Below are positions 16,839 through 25,428 of a DNA stretch of 64,000 nt, one piece after another (position 1 is the first letter of the stretch; every line of letters begins with the position of its first letter). The DNA is from Streptomyces fumanus. Its GTDB lineage: Bacteria > Actinomycetota > Actinomycetes > Streptomycetales > Streptomycetaceae. The translations under genes and the position numbers were made by a program. The notes beneath the pieces were generated by a model. It did no database searches. It was not told where the DNA came from and saw nothing but the letters and a program-made list of their open reading frames with translations. The stretch spans positions 62,001-126,000 of the forward strand of contig NZ_BNBI01000016.1 in assembly GCF_014655295.1 (NCBI RefSeq). Reading direction: 5' to 3'.

Positions 16839-17042
16839 TCAGACCGGGGTGACGTTCTCCGCCTGCGGGCCCTTGGGGCCCTGGGTGACGTCGAAGGACA
16901 CCTGCTGGTTCTCCTCGAGGGACCGGAAGCCGGTCGCGTTGATCGCGGAGTAGTGGACGAAGACGTCGGGGCCGCCGCCTTCCTGGGCGATGAAACCAAA
17001 GCCCTTTTCGGCGTTGAACCACTTCACGGTTCCGGTAGCCAT
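16839..17042 (-). CDS. Cold-shock protein (CspA family)
   Basis: 67 residues, a single OB-fold cold-shock domain. RNP1 is KGFGFIA and RNP2 is VFVHYSAI; the rest (MATGTVKWFNAEKGFGF ... LEENQQVSFDVTQGPKGPQAENV) is near the actinobacterial consensus. It binds single-stranded RNA or DNA and acts as an RNA chaperone. The message probably has a long 5' leader of about 155 bases, as many csp genes do, and ends at the hairpin at 16767-16801. Confidence 0.95.
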   Translation of the reverse strand: MATGTVKWFNAEKGFGFIAQEGGGPDVFVHYSAINATGFRSLEENQQVSFDVTQGPKGPQAENVTPV

Positions 17043-17199
17043 AAGCCCTCCTTGGGCTCAAAGGGTTGCCCTGCTCCAGCACCAGCAAGTGTGAAGACCA
17101 ATTCCGCACAACTGCATATGTCTGAGAATGACGAGAGCCCGCGGTCACATGCTCCGCAGGCTCTGTACTGCAAGGGAAACCAAACTGCAACTTGCGGCG

Positions 17200-17227
17200 A
17201 GCCTAGCATGTGGGCGGCGGAAAGCAA
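17200..17227 (-). promoter_or_regulatory. Possible csp promoter
   Basis: On the minus strand TTGCTT (17227-17222), a 16-base spacer and TAGGCT (17205-17200) resemble a vegetative sigma-factor promoter. It would start the csp transcript near 17193. Confidence 0.45.
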
Positions 17228-17502
17228 CAGAGGTCAAGATCACTTCACCCGAAGGTTTGAACGGTTCGGGGCGTCCGGCTGACGTCGGGGGGCGTGCGGG
17301 GGCGGGCAGGGGCCGTCTCGGGGGGCCGCCCGCGAGTGGCCGCCCGCGAGTCGTCCGGGGGCCGCCCGCGAGTCGTCCGGGAGCGCACGGAAAGGGCGCA
17401 CGGGAAGCCGTCCGAAAGCCGTGCGCGGGTTGCCGCCGGGGCCTGCCGGGGGCGCCGCCGGAGTGCCCGGGGGTCGCCGCCCGGACCCGTCCGGGTGAGG
17501 GC

Positions 17503-17508
17503 TAGCCT
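17503..17508 (+). promoter_or_regulatory. Possible -10 box of mqnA
   Basis: TAGCCT lies 6 bases before the GTG of mqnA with no ribosome site between them, again pointing to a leaderless message. Confidence 0.4.
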
Positions 17509-17514
17509 CGCGAT

Positions 17515-18363
17515 GTGGACAATTCTCGCACCCGGCCGCGTGTCGGCCACATCCAGTTCCTGAACTGCCTGCCCCTCTACTGGGGGCTCGCGAGAACGGG
17601 CACGCTCCTCGACTTCGAGCTGACGAAGGACACCCCGGAGAAGCTCAGCGAGCAGCTCGTGCGCGGCGACCTCGACATCGGGCCGATCACCCTCGTCGAG
17701 TTCCTGAAGCACGCCGACCAACTGGTCGCCTTCCCGGACATCGCCGTCGGCTGCGACGGCCCGGTGATGAGCTGCGTGATCGTCTCGCAGGTCCCGCTGG
17801 AGCGCCTGGACGGCGCCCGGGTCGCCCTCGGGTCGACCTCGCGCACCTCCGTCCGGCTCGCCCAGTTGCTGCTCGCCGAACGCTTCGGCGTCCAGCCCGA
17901 CTACTACACGTGCCCGCCCGACCTCAGCCTGATGATGCAGGAGGCCGACGCGGCCGTCCTGATCGGGGACGCGGCCCTGCGCGCCAACATGCTCGACGGG
18001 CCCCGCTTCGGCCTCGACGTGCACGATCTGGGCGCGCTGTGGAAGGAGTGGACGGGCCTGCCGTTCGTCTTCGCCGTCTGGGCCGCCCGGCGCGAGTACG
18101 CCGAGCGCGAGCCGGTGATCACGCGCAAGGTGCACGAGGCGTTCCTGGCCTCCCGCAACCTCTCCCTGGAAGAGGTCGACAAGGTCGCCGAGCAGGCCGC
18201 CCGCTGGGAGGACTTCGACGAGGCGACCCTCGCGCAGTACTTCACCACCCTCGACTTCCGCTTCGGCGCCCCGCAGCTCGCGGCGGTCACCGAGTTCGCC
18301 CGCCGGGTGGGACCGACGACCGGGTTCCCGGCGGACGTGCACGTGGAGCTGCTCCAGCCCTGA
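17515..18363 (+). CDS. mqnA: Chorismate dehydratase MqnA
   Basis: 282 residues of the MqnA/MqnD family (periplasmic-binding-protein-like fold). MqnA dehydrates chorismate to 3-enolpyruvyl-benzoate, the first committed step of the futalosine route and the substrate for MqnE. Signatures are VGHIQFLNCLPLYWGL at the N-terminus, KDTPEKLSEQLVRGDLDIGPITLVEFL, LGSTSRTSVRLAQLLL and DAAVLIGDAAL. The N-terminal FLNCLPL pattern fits MqnA rather than MqnD. The GTG start appears leaderless. Confidence 0.92.
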   Translation: MDNSRTRPRVGHIQFLNCLPLYWGLARTGTLLDFELTKDTPEKLSEQLVRGDLDIGPITLVEFLKHADQLVAFPDIAVGCDGPVMSCVIVSQVPLERLDGARVALGSTSRTSVRLAQLLLAERFGVQPDYYTCPPDLSLMMQEADAAVLIGDAALRANMLDGPRFGLDVHDLGALWKEWTGLPFVFAVWAARREYAEREPVITRKVHEAFLASRNLSLEEVDKVAEQAARWEDFDEATLAQYFTTLDFRFGAPQLAAVTEFARRVGPTTGFPADVHVELLQP

Positions 18364-18397
18364 GGGGCGCCCTGCGCACGCTGGGGTGCGTCGTCGC

Positions 18398-21300
18398 TCA
18401 CCCCGGCACCACCACCGTGCGCAGCTCCCCGTCGCCCAGGTGGAGCATGCCCCGGCCCGGGGTGATCTGGCCGCCGACCAGCCCCCGGGAGAGCCGCAGC
18501 CCGATGAGGTCCCCGCTGGAGGTCTCCTGCGGGGAGAGCAGGATGCCGCGGCGGGCCTTCTTCGCGTCGACCTGCCACCCGGAGAAGCCGCTGCACACGT
18601 CCTCCTCGTCACCGGCGAGGACGAGCGCGAGGCCGCGTTCGGCACCGCGCGAGACGATCTTCTTCATCTGGCTCGCGGCGTCGCAGTCCTCCAGGATCTC
18701 CGCGTCGTCGATCAGCACGGCGACCGGCCGCTCGGGCGAGGGCTCCGCCTCGTCGAGCAGCTCCTCGAAGTCGTCCTCGTCGATGTCGTCGCCGGTGAAC
18801 AGCTTCAGCACCCCGTCCGTCCCGTCCAGTGCGCGCAGCGGCGATTGGCGGGGCGCGGCCAGCACCAGCCGGGTGCCCTGCGCGAGCAGCGAGCGCGCGA
18901 TGTTGACCAGGACCGTCGAGCGTCCCGACTTGGCCGGGCCGCCGATCACGAACGCCGGGACGCCCGCCGCCAGGTCCGGCCCGAAGCCCACGATCTCGTC
19001 GCCGCCGATCCCGGCCAGCGCCCACAGCCTGGACCGGGACGCCTCCGGGTCCCGCAGCTCCCACGCCTCGGCGAAGGAGATCCGGCTGGGCAGGCTGTCC
19101 ACCCGGAACGGCCGCCGCGCCCGCGGCACGCCCGCGTCGCGCGCCGCCGCCGCCTCGCCGATCGCGCCCAGCGCCGCCGCCTGCCCCTGCCCGGTGGTGT
19201 CCTCGGCGAGCAGCGCGAACTGCGTCTCCGTACCGGACTCGTTGCGGAAGGCGCGGCCCGGGGGTATCTCCTCGGGGACCTTGCGGGCCGGGATGCCCAG
19301 CGCGGAGAAGTCGCCGCGGTCGGCGAGCCGCAGCCCGTACTTGTCCTCGGTGAGCGTCGCGATCCGGCCGACCAGGAGGGTGCGGTCGCCGGTGAGGACG
19401 AGGTGGATGCCGACGCTGGCGCCCTCGCGCATCATCGTCTGCAACTCGTCCGTCAGCGCCCCGTGGTCGATCTCGCCGAGGGTGGGCACCCAGCCCTCCC
19501 AGCGGTCCAGCAGGACGACGATGTGCGGCAGCCGCTCGTCCTCGGCGACCGCGGCCCGCTGCTCGCCGATGTCCGCGAAGCCCGCGTCGGCGAGGAGGCT
19601 CTGCCGGCGGTCCAGCTCGCCCTTGAGCCGGTTGACCAGCCGGACCACCCGCTCGGTCTGGTTGCGGGCGACGACCGCGCCGCAGTGCGGCAGCCGGGTC
19701 AGCGCGTTCAGGGCGCCGTTGCCGCAGTCGATGCCGTACAGGTGGACGTCGGCGACCGAGTGGGTGCGGGCCAGCGAGCCCGCGATGGTGCGCAGCACCT
19801 GGGACCGGCCGCTGCGCGGGGCGCCGCCGATCATCAGGTGCCCGAAGGACGCGAAGTCCACGACGACCGGGCGGCGGGCCTGGTCGGCGGGCAGGTCCTC
19901 GACGCCGTACGGGGCGGGCGGCAGCGCGCCGGGGGCTGGCGCCGACCCGGCCGGGACCTCGATGTCGTCGAGCAGCAGCGTCTCGTCCAGCGCGGGCAGC
20001 CAGGGGCTGTGCTGGGCGGGGATGCCGAGCGCCCGGTTGGCGTCCCGGACGGCGTCGACCAGCACCTTCAGGTCGGTGATCTCGTCGTCCTCGCGGGCCT
20101 GTGACGGCGGCTTGGCCAGTGCCGCCCGGCCCAGGTCCTCCCAGGCCAGCGGCCCGACCCAGGGGCGCAGCGCCGCCGGGTCCGCGGCCCCGGGCCGGCG
20201 CCCGCCGACCCGCCCCGACTGGAACGGCACCAGCGAGGCGTGCCCCAGCCGCGCGTACGCCCGGCCCGGGGTGCTCTTGGAGATCTGCCCGGCCTCGGGG
20301 GAGTCGATCACGTCCGTGGACTCGCCGCCGTCCGTCACGCGCAGCGCGATGCGCAGGTTGGTGTTGGCCCGGATCTCGGGGGAGACGACACCGCTCGGCC
20401 GCTGGGTGGCGAGCAGCAGGTGGATGCCGAGGGACCGCCCCCGCTGGGCGATGTTGACCAGCCCGGTGACGAAGTCGGGCAGGTCCCGGACCATCGACGC
20501 GAACTCGTCGATGACGATCAGCAGCCGGGGCACGGGCGGGCGCGCGGGATCGCGCCGGACCAGGTCCTGATAGTCCTCGATGTCCTTGGCGTCGGCGGCG
20601 GCGAGGATGTGCTCGCGCCGCTTCAGCTCCGCGCCCAGCGACTCCAGGGCCCGTTCCACGAGGTGGGCGTCGAGGTCGGTGACCATGCCGACGGTGTGCG
20701 GCAGCTTCACGCAGTCCTTGAACGCGGAGCCGCCCTTGTAGTCGACCAGGACGAACGTCATGTTCTCCGGCGTGTTCGCCACGGCCAGCGCGGCGACGAT
20801 CGTCTGCAGCAGCTCCGACTTGCCGGAACCCGTGGTACCGGCGATCAGACCGTGCGGCCCGTCCTTGCGCAGGTCGATGCCGAACGGCCCGTCGTACGAC
20901 TCACCGATCACCGCCAGCGTCGACTGCCCGCCCATGCGCCACCGCGCGGCGATCGCCTCGCCCGTGGGCGGCTCCAACTGGAGCACGTCCAGCAGCCGGC
21001 TGGACGCGGGCAGCGCCGAGTCCTCGGTCTCCCCGCTGATGTCCCGCAGCGGCGCCATCGACCGGGCCAGCCGCAGGCACCAGGCCGGGGTGACGAAGTC
21101 GGGCCGTACGTCCTTGATCCGCTCGGCGCCCGCCTCCTCGACGCGCAGCCGCAACGTCCGTACGTCCTGCGTCCGTTCCGGCTCGGGCGCCCCGGTGTGC
21201 CACGCCTGGAAGGACGGAAAACCGCCGACGACCTGCTGGGCCGGGACCGGCGCCGCGCGGCCGGCCCCGGCCCCGGCCCCGGCCCCGGTCTCGGCATCGG

Positions 21301-22987
21301 CCTTCGGCTCGGCGACGACGAACGCCTGGCACTCACCCGGCAGGAACCGCTCCTCGGCGTCGAGACAGAGGGCGTAGATGGCGACGGCCGGCCCCTCGCG
21401 CAGCAGCCGTACGGCCCCCGGCAACGACCGCAGCCGCCGCGAACCGTCCCAGACCACGACGATGTCCGGGTCGCTGAAGGCGGTGCCCTGGGACCGGTGC
21501 TGCTCGGCGGCCTTCTTGCGGGCGTCCAGGATCTGGGTCAGCTCGCCGATGCGGGCGCCGACGGTCTCGGCGTCCGTGCCGATCAGCGCGTTGACGTCCT
21601 GGCCGGCCGAGGGCCGGGCGTGCGGCAGCCACCGCACCCAGTCCCAGGACTCCCGCGCGGCGTGCTCGCTCAGCAGGTAGAACTGCACGTCCATCGGGCT
21701 GTGCAGCGCGGCGGTCTGCGCGAGGGCCCACCGTCCCATGGCCCGCGCGCTGTCCCCGGGTCCGGCCATGCCGATGACGCCGAGGGAGCGCAGCGACAGC
21801 GCGACGGGCGCGTCCTCGATCCGCCAGGTGACCTGGCGGCGGTGGTCGTCCTGCTCGGGGTCGTCGAGCACCACCTCGGAGGGCAACTGCCCGGTGCCCA
21901 CCCGCACCAGCAGATGGTCCCGGTCACTGCGCCGCCGCTCCCACAGCCGGGTCCGCGGTCCGGTCGCCACGGAGAGCACGGTCGCCGGGTCCGGTACGGC
22001 GTGCCGCCGGTCGTCGCGCTCGACGACCAGCGCCCGCTGCGCGTCGCGCTCGATCCGCTCCTTCTGCTCCTTGTACTCCTTGACCTGCTTGGCGTGGGAC
22101 TTGCGGCCGTGCTTCTTGTCGTTGAAGTACTGGGCGAAGAGGATCAGCGGGCTCAGTGCCGCCATGATCAGGTAGTACCAGCGCTGGAAGATCAGCACCG
22201 AGACGACCGCGCCGACCAGCGGAGTGAGCGCCATCAGCCAGGGCAGCGGCCGGGGTTCGAACTCCCGGGGCGGCGACGGCAGCCGGAACGTGGTCTGCCG
22301 CTCGGGCGGACGCAGCCGGGGCGGCCGGTTGTAGTCGAGCCCGACCCCGTCCTCGGACCACTTCAGGGCGGCGTCGGGCGGCGTGTAACGGACCAGCTCC
22401 AGCAGGCTGTTGCCGACCCCGATCTGCCCCCCGAGCGGCCAGTCGTCCCCCTCCCGCTCCCCGATCGGCTCCCCGTCGAGGGTGATGCCCTCCTTGCCGG
22501 CGTGCACGGCGACCGTGCAGGTCCCGTCGGTGGCCACGGAGAGGGTCAGCGCCCGCGCGTCGACCTCCGGATCGTCGATCCGTACGTACGAGGCGGCGCC
22601 GCTGCCGATGTCGTACCGCCCGACCCCCAGCCGGTGCACGGACCCGGCGCCGGGCCCCCCGACGACGCGCAGTTCCACCAGCCCGGTCGGCTCGCCGGGC
22701 ACGCACCCGGCCGGGTCGCGCAGACTGACGACGGCCCCGTCCCGCAACGGCGACCCGACCACCGTCGCCGACGGATCGACCGCATACCCGTCCACGTACA
22801 CCGGCGGCGCGTCGCCCGCCGGGGCGAGCCGCTGCGGCCCGAGCGGAATGACCTGGGCGCCCTGCCCGCCGACCTGCTGGGCCAGCTCGGCGGCGATGTC
22901 CCCCACGGTGGACTCGGGATCGGCGTCGAGCACCACATCGGCGGTGCCCCCGCCGAACGGGTCGACGACGGTCAGAGTCAGGCGCAC
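18398..22987 (-). CDS. EssC-type FHA/FtsK-SpoIIIE ATPase of a type VII-like system
   Basis: 1529 residues. The N-terminus (about 1-200) contains two FHA-like beta domains (VELRVVGGPGAGSVHRLGVGRYDIGSG, EGITLDGEPIG). A two-helix membrane segment follows at about 248-290, then three FtsK/SpoIIIE ATPase modules. Module 1 is intact (GTTGSGKS near 715, LLIVIDEFA). Module 2 has GGAPRSGRS and VVLLDRWEG, and module 3 GGPAKSGRS; both lack the P-loop lysine. FHA domains in front of the helices are the EssC (Firmicutes T7SSb) arrangement; mycobacterial EccC has none. The GTG at 22987 is chosen for GGGGAGGACGAGC just upstream. A WXG100 gene lies divergently. Confidence 0.87.
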   Translation of the reverse strand: MRLTLTVVDPFGGGTADVVLDADPESTVGDIAAELAQQVGGQGAQVIPLGPQRLAPAGDAPPVYVDGYAVDPSATVVGSPLRDGAVVSLRDPAGCVPGEPTGLVELRVVGGPGAGSVHRLGVGRYDIGSGAASYVRIDDPEVDARALTLSVATDGTCTVAVHAGKEGITLDGEPIGEREGDDWPLGGQIGVGNSLLELVRYTPPDAALKWSEDGVGLDYNRPPRLRPPERQTTFRLPSPPREFEPRPLPWLMALTPLVGAVVSVLIFQRWYYLIMAALSPLILFAQYFNDKKHGRKSHAKQVKEYKEQKERIERDAQRALVVERDDRRHAVPDPATVLSVATGPRTRLWERRRSDRDHLLVRVGTGQLPSEVVLDDPEQDDHRRQVTWRIEDAPVALSLRSLGVIGMAGPGDSARAMGRWALAQTAALHSPMDVQFYLLSEHAARESWDWVRWLPHARPSAGQDVNALIGTDAETVGARIGELTQILDARKKAAEQHRSQGTAFSDPDIVVVWDGSRRLRSLPGAVRLLREGPAVAIYALCLDAEERFLPGECQAFVVAEPKADAETGAGAGAGAGRAAPVPAQQVVGGFPSFQAWHTGAPEPERTQDVRTLRLRVEEAGAERIKDVRPDFVTPAWCLRLARSMAPLRDISGETEDSALPASSRLLDVLQLEPPTGEAIAARWRMGGQSTLAVIGESYDGPFGIDLRKDGPHGLIAGTTGSGKSELLQTIVAALAVANTPENMTFVLVDYKGGSAFKDCVKLPHTVGMVTDLDAHLVERALESLGAELKRREHILAAADAKDIEDYQDLVRRDPARPPVPRLLIVIDEFASMVRDLPDFVTGLVNIAQRGRSLGIHLLLATQRPSGVVSPEIRANTNLRIALRVTDGGESTDVIDSPEAGQISKSTPGRAYARLGHASLVPFQSGRVGGRRPGAADPAALRPWVGPLAWEDLGRAALAKPPSQAREDDEITDLKVLVDAVRDANRALGIPAQHSPWLPALDETLLLDDIEVPAGSAPAPGALPPAPYGVEDLPADQARRPVVVDFASFGHLMIGGAPRSGRSQVLRTIAGSLARTHSVADVHLYGIDCGNGALNALTRLPHCGAVVARNQTERVVRLVNRLKGELDRRQSLLADAGFADIGEQRAAVAEDERLPHIVVLLDRWEGWVPTLGEIDHGALTDELQTMMREGASVGIHLVLTGDRTLLVGRIATLTEDKYGLRLADRGDFSALGIPARKVPEEIPPGRAFRNESGTETQFALLAEDTTGQGQAAALGAIGEAAAARDAGVPRARRPFRVDSLPSRISFAEAWELRDPEASRSRLWALAGIGGDEIVGFGPDLAAGVPAFVIGGPAKSGRSTVLVNIARSLLAQGTRLVLAAPRQSPLRALDGTDGVLKLFTGDDIDEDDFEELLDEAEPSPERPVAVLIDDAEILEDCDAASQMKKIVSRGAERGLALVLAGDEEDVCSGFSGWQVDAKKARRGILLSPQETSSGDLIGLRLSRGLVGGQITPGRGMLHLGDGELRTVVVPG

Positions 22988-23299
22988 GCTCGTCCTCCCC
23001 AGCATTCCCCCATGGCCCGCTACCGCGACACGAGTCACGGTCCGAACGACGATATCCGCTGGGTACGACAACGGGGCAACGGGAGCGCGGGCCCCTTCCC
23101 CCCCCAAGGCAACGACCGACACGTTCCCCCGACCGCGCTTTCACACTTCGGGGATGTGACACCACAAGTCACACCCGTAAGCTGCTGCCGCAAGAACGGA
23201 CGATCACACCGGCCCGGCCCGACGGCAGTCGACCGGTCCTGTCCGCGAACAGGGAGCCACGGGGGTTGGCCCTGCGGCATGGTGAGAGGAAGCGGCTTC
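22988..23299. other. Divergent promoter region of essC-like and WXG100 genes
   Basis: A 312-base gap. TGTGAC-ACCACAA-GTCACA (23155-23173) is an inverted repeat with 6-base arms and a possible operator. Its half-site spacing is too long for a standard CRP box. GTGAGAGGAAGCGGCTTC precedes the WXG100 start. No ORF or RNA gene was recognised. Confidence 0.5.
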
Positions 23300-23602
23300 A
23301 TGGCCAAGGACCTTGACATCACATACCAGGACATGCGGGAAGCTGCCAAGCATGTCGTGAAGGAAAAGGAAAAGCTCCAGGAGAAGCTCGACGGCCTCCG
23401 CAAGTACATCAACAACCTCGTCCAGTCCGGCTACGTCACCAAGTCCTCCTCCAAGGCGTTCGACGAGAACTTCGACGAGTTCGTCCGCGGCACCAAGGAC
23501 ACCCTCGACGGCCTGGACGGCATGGGCGACTACCTGACCACGGCCGCCGACAAGTTCGAACAGATCGACGAGGAACTGGCCAAGCAGGCGCGAAGCAGGT
23601 AA
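23300..23602 (+). CDS. WXG100-like type VII protein
   Basis: 100 residues, almost wholly helical: helix 1 is LDITYQDMREAAKHVVKEKEKLQEKLDGLRKYINNLV, helix 2 is SKAFDENFDEFVRGTKDTLDGLDGMGDYLTTAADKFEQIDEEL. The size and hairpin match ESAT-6/WXG100 substrates, but the turn reads SGYVTKSSS instead of Trp-x-Gly. The YxxxE-like tail (KFEQIDEELAK) resembles the C-terminal export signal. It lies divergent from the EssC-like ATPase, its likely partner. Confidence 0.82.
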   Translation: MAKDLDITYQDMREAAKHVVKEKEKLQEKLDGLRKYINNLVQSGYVTKSSSKAFDENFDEFVRGTKDTLDGLDGMGDYLTTAADKFEQIDEELAKQARSR

Positions 23603-23620
23603 GTCTCCGACGGAAACGGC

Positions 23621-23651
23621 GGGCCGGCCGGGGTTCTTTGACGGCCGGCCC
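23621..23651. terminator. Hairpin between convergent genes
   Basis: GGGCCGGCCG (23621-23630) pairs perfectly with CGGCCGGCCC (23642-23651) around an 11-base loop that includes TTCTTTG. It lies between the WXG100 gene and the convergent operon end at 23733. Confidence 0.65.
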
Positions 23652-23732
23652 GGCCACGAGTTGGGCAGGCGGGGCTTGCGCAAGGCCCGGTCAACAGCAT
23701 GGCGCGGACGATGACCATCGGCTTCTGACGCC

Positions 23733-24476
23733 TCACGGCCCAATGACCGTGGGACTCATCGAGGGCTCGCTGTCTTCTCCATCGGCCGGGTCGACGAAGG
23801 AGACCGTCTGGAGAATGGCTTCCGTCATCTCGCAGAACCGCTGCCAGTGGTCCACGTACGCCGTCAGGACCGTGAAGACCGCCGTGAAAGGACCGGTGGG
23901 GAACGGGATGTGGATCTGGAGCTGGGCGGTGACGAGTTCCGCGTCCTCATCGCTTTCGGTCGCCTGCGGCCCGGCCCCGTACTGCCGCCAGGTGATACAC
24001 GCGACAGCCGGCCCGCAGGGGAGGTCCAGCCAACGGACGTCGTTGTACGGGTCCCGGGAGAGTGCCGCGACGATGCCCTGGGCCACCACATCGGTGTCGG
24101 ACGCGGCATGGTCCGTGGGTACGGCTGCCAGGGTGAAAGCACATTGTGCGGCCCCCTCGGCGAGTTCGTGCCGCGAGATCCCGTCCGGACTGTCCGGGAG
24201 TTCCTCCTCGGACGTGGAGAACAGGCCGAGGGCGGCGTAGGAGACACCGGTGTCGGCCAGCATCTCCGCGAGAGACGCGTAATACGGGGCCGCAGGTCCC
24301 CATACGGTTTCGTCCCCACGGCTGAAGAGTTCCCGTACGAAGTGATCCGCACGGCGTGCCCGTTCCTCGGGCGTCTCGCCGAGTGGGAGAGCGAAGAAGC
24401 CCTCGGGGACCAGAAACCAGATGGGGGGTGGTCCGACGGACGCAGCCGGCGCAGGAGGGGCGGAGGAGGAAAGCAT
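23733..24476 (-). CDS. Hypothetical protein of the type VII region
   Basis: 247 residues, not recognised. The N-terminus is Ala/Pro-rich (MLSSSAPPAPAASVGPPPIWFLVPEGFFALPL), and the rest looks like a soluble alpha/beta protein with paired strands (AQLQIHIPFPTGPFTAVFTVLTAYVDHWQRFCEMTEAIL). No signal peptide or membrane helix. It is the last gene of a four-gene minus-strand run and begins 5 bases after the stop of the gene before it, so it may be an accessory or immunity protein of the effector at 25429. Base composition is less GC-biased than the neighbouring housekeeping genes. Confidence 0.7.
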   Translation of the reverse strand: MLSSSAPPAPAASVGPPPIWFLVPEGFFALPLGETPEERARRADHFVRELFSRGDETVWGPAAPYYASLAEMLADTGVSYAALGLFSTSEEELPDSPDGISRHELAEGAAQCAFTLAAVPTDHAASDTDVVAQGIVAALSRDPYNDVRWLDLPCGPAVACITWRQYGAGPQATESDEDAELVTAQLQIHIPFPTGPFTAVFTVLTAYVDHWQRFCEMTEAILQTVSFVDPADGEDSEPSMSPTVIGP

Positions 24477-24481
24477 CGTGG

Positions 24482-25399
24482 TCAGAAGTCCTCGGGCAGG
24501 TAGTCACCGACGTCGACCTTCCGGCCGTCGGAGTCCATGGTGATGTTCACTTCCGCGGCACCGAACGCGGACGTGTACCGGCTGAGCGGAAAAGTTTCGA
24601 CCCTGAGACGCCCGGTCGGGTTGCGACTGACGATCGGGAACGGGGTACCCGGTGACTCGTGTTCTTCGGCGAAGGCGAGAACGGTCTTCTTTTGGTCCGG
24701 AGCCAGGTCGGTGAGGGCGAGCAGGTCACGAGGCGGTGCGAGGTAGCGCAGGAGCTGTACGCGTCGGATGGAGCGCAGTCTGCACCAGGAGCCGTCGACG
24801 AAAGCGATGACGAAATCGGTGCCGTCCTTAAAATTCCTTCGGGTGACCTGCTGGATATCGCTCCGGGTGCACTGCCAGAGCACGTCGTCCTCGATCCGCC
24901 CAAGTTCCTTGCCGTAGTACGGGAGGTGGACGATGACCAGCCTGCGGTCGGTGACGATCAGGTGGGTGGTGAATAGCTTCTGATTCTCGCGGCCGGGGTC
25001 AAGCTGCCACGGCAGTGTGCGGGCGATGCCGCCGGGCGCCGCCCACATCACCGGGAAGTCCTCGACCTCGTCCTGCGGAACGTCCGGGGTGTCGGATCCC
25101 TCGCCGTCGGCTGTGCTCCCACCGCTGAGATTGCCCCCCGCGGAACTGAGGAAGGCCATGACGGCCACGCCGGCGGCCACCGCGGCCCCTCGCAATGACC
25201 TCTCGGCGACACCGCCGCCGACCGAACGGGCGATGAAGGACGGGCCCTCGGGCCAGCCCGGCAGCTCATGCTGAATGTCGTTGCGGTCGGGATCGCGGAA
25301 CCAGCGCATGCCCCGTACACGCGGTGCGGCCCCCGTTGCGAAGGTCACGGGGGAGCGAGCGAGGAGTGTCTCCCCAGAATCGGGCTGCCAAATGGTCAT
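24482..25399 (-). CDS. Hypothetical protein with PH-like central domain
   Basis: 305 residues. A hydrophobic stretch at about 70-90 (GAAVAAGVAVMAFLSSAGG) is followed by an acidic linker. A beta-rich region (FTTHLIVTDRRLVIVHLPYYGKEL ... WQCTRSDIQQVTRRNF ... DFVIAFVDGSWCRLRSI) resembles bacterial PH domains. The C-terminus has GRLRVETFPLSRYTSAFGAAEVNITM. No catalytic motif was found. The ATG at 25399 (MTIWQPDS) is used; the frame is open upstream but overlaps the preceding gene. It lies 29 bases after the putative secreted protein and probably in its operon. Confidence 0.7.
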   Translation of the reverse strand: MTIWQPDSGETLLARSPVTFATGAAPRVRGMRWFRDPDRNDIQHELPGWPEGPSFIARSVGGGVAERSLRGAAVAAGVAVMAFLSSAGGNLSGGSTADGEGSDTPDVPQDEVEDFPVMWAAPGGIARTLPWQLDPGRENQKLFTTHLIVTDRRLVIVHLPYYGKELGRIEDDVLWQCTRSDIQQVTRRNFKDGTDFVIAFVDGSWCRLRSIRRVQLLRYLAPPRDLLALTDLAPDQKKTVLAFAEEHESPGTPFPIVSRNPTGRLRVETFPLSRYTSAFGAAEVNITMDSDGRKVDVGDYLPEDF

Positions 25400-25428
25400 G
25401 GTGATGCGGTCTTTCCCGTGGGTGTCTT

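Larger units (their letters stand above)
17043..17514. other. Divergent region with csp leader and GC-rich repeats
   Basis: This 472-base gap holds the csp 5' leader and promoter on the minus side and the mqnA promoter on the plus side. Between them three copies of GGCCGCCCGCGAGT lie at 17324-17337, 17338-17351 and 17360-17373, the last two separated by CGTCCGGG. A short open frame (17294-17563) across the repeats has no family similarity and is not called. Confidence 0.6.

Noticed and set aside
17294..17563. 89-residue plus-strand frame across the upstream region of mqnA
   Set aside because: Arg/Gly-rich, lies over direct repeats and runs into mqnA in another frame; no start signal.
23155..23173. 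CRP site before the WXG100 gene
   Set aside because: TGTGAC and GTCACA are 7 bases apart, so the inner TGTGA/TCACA spacing is 9 rather than 6; kept only as an unassigned inverted repeat.
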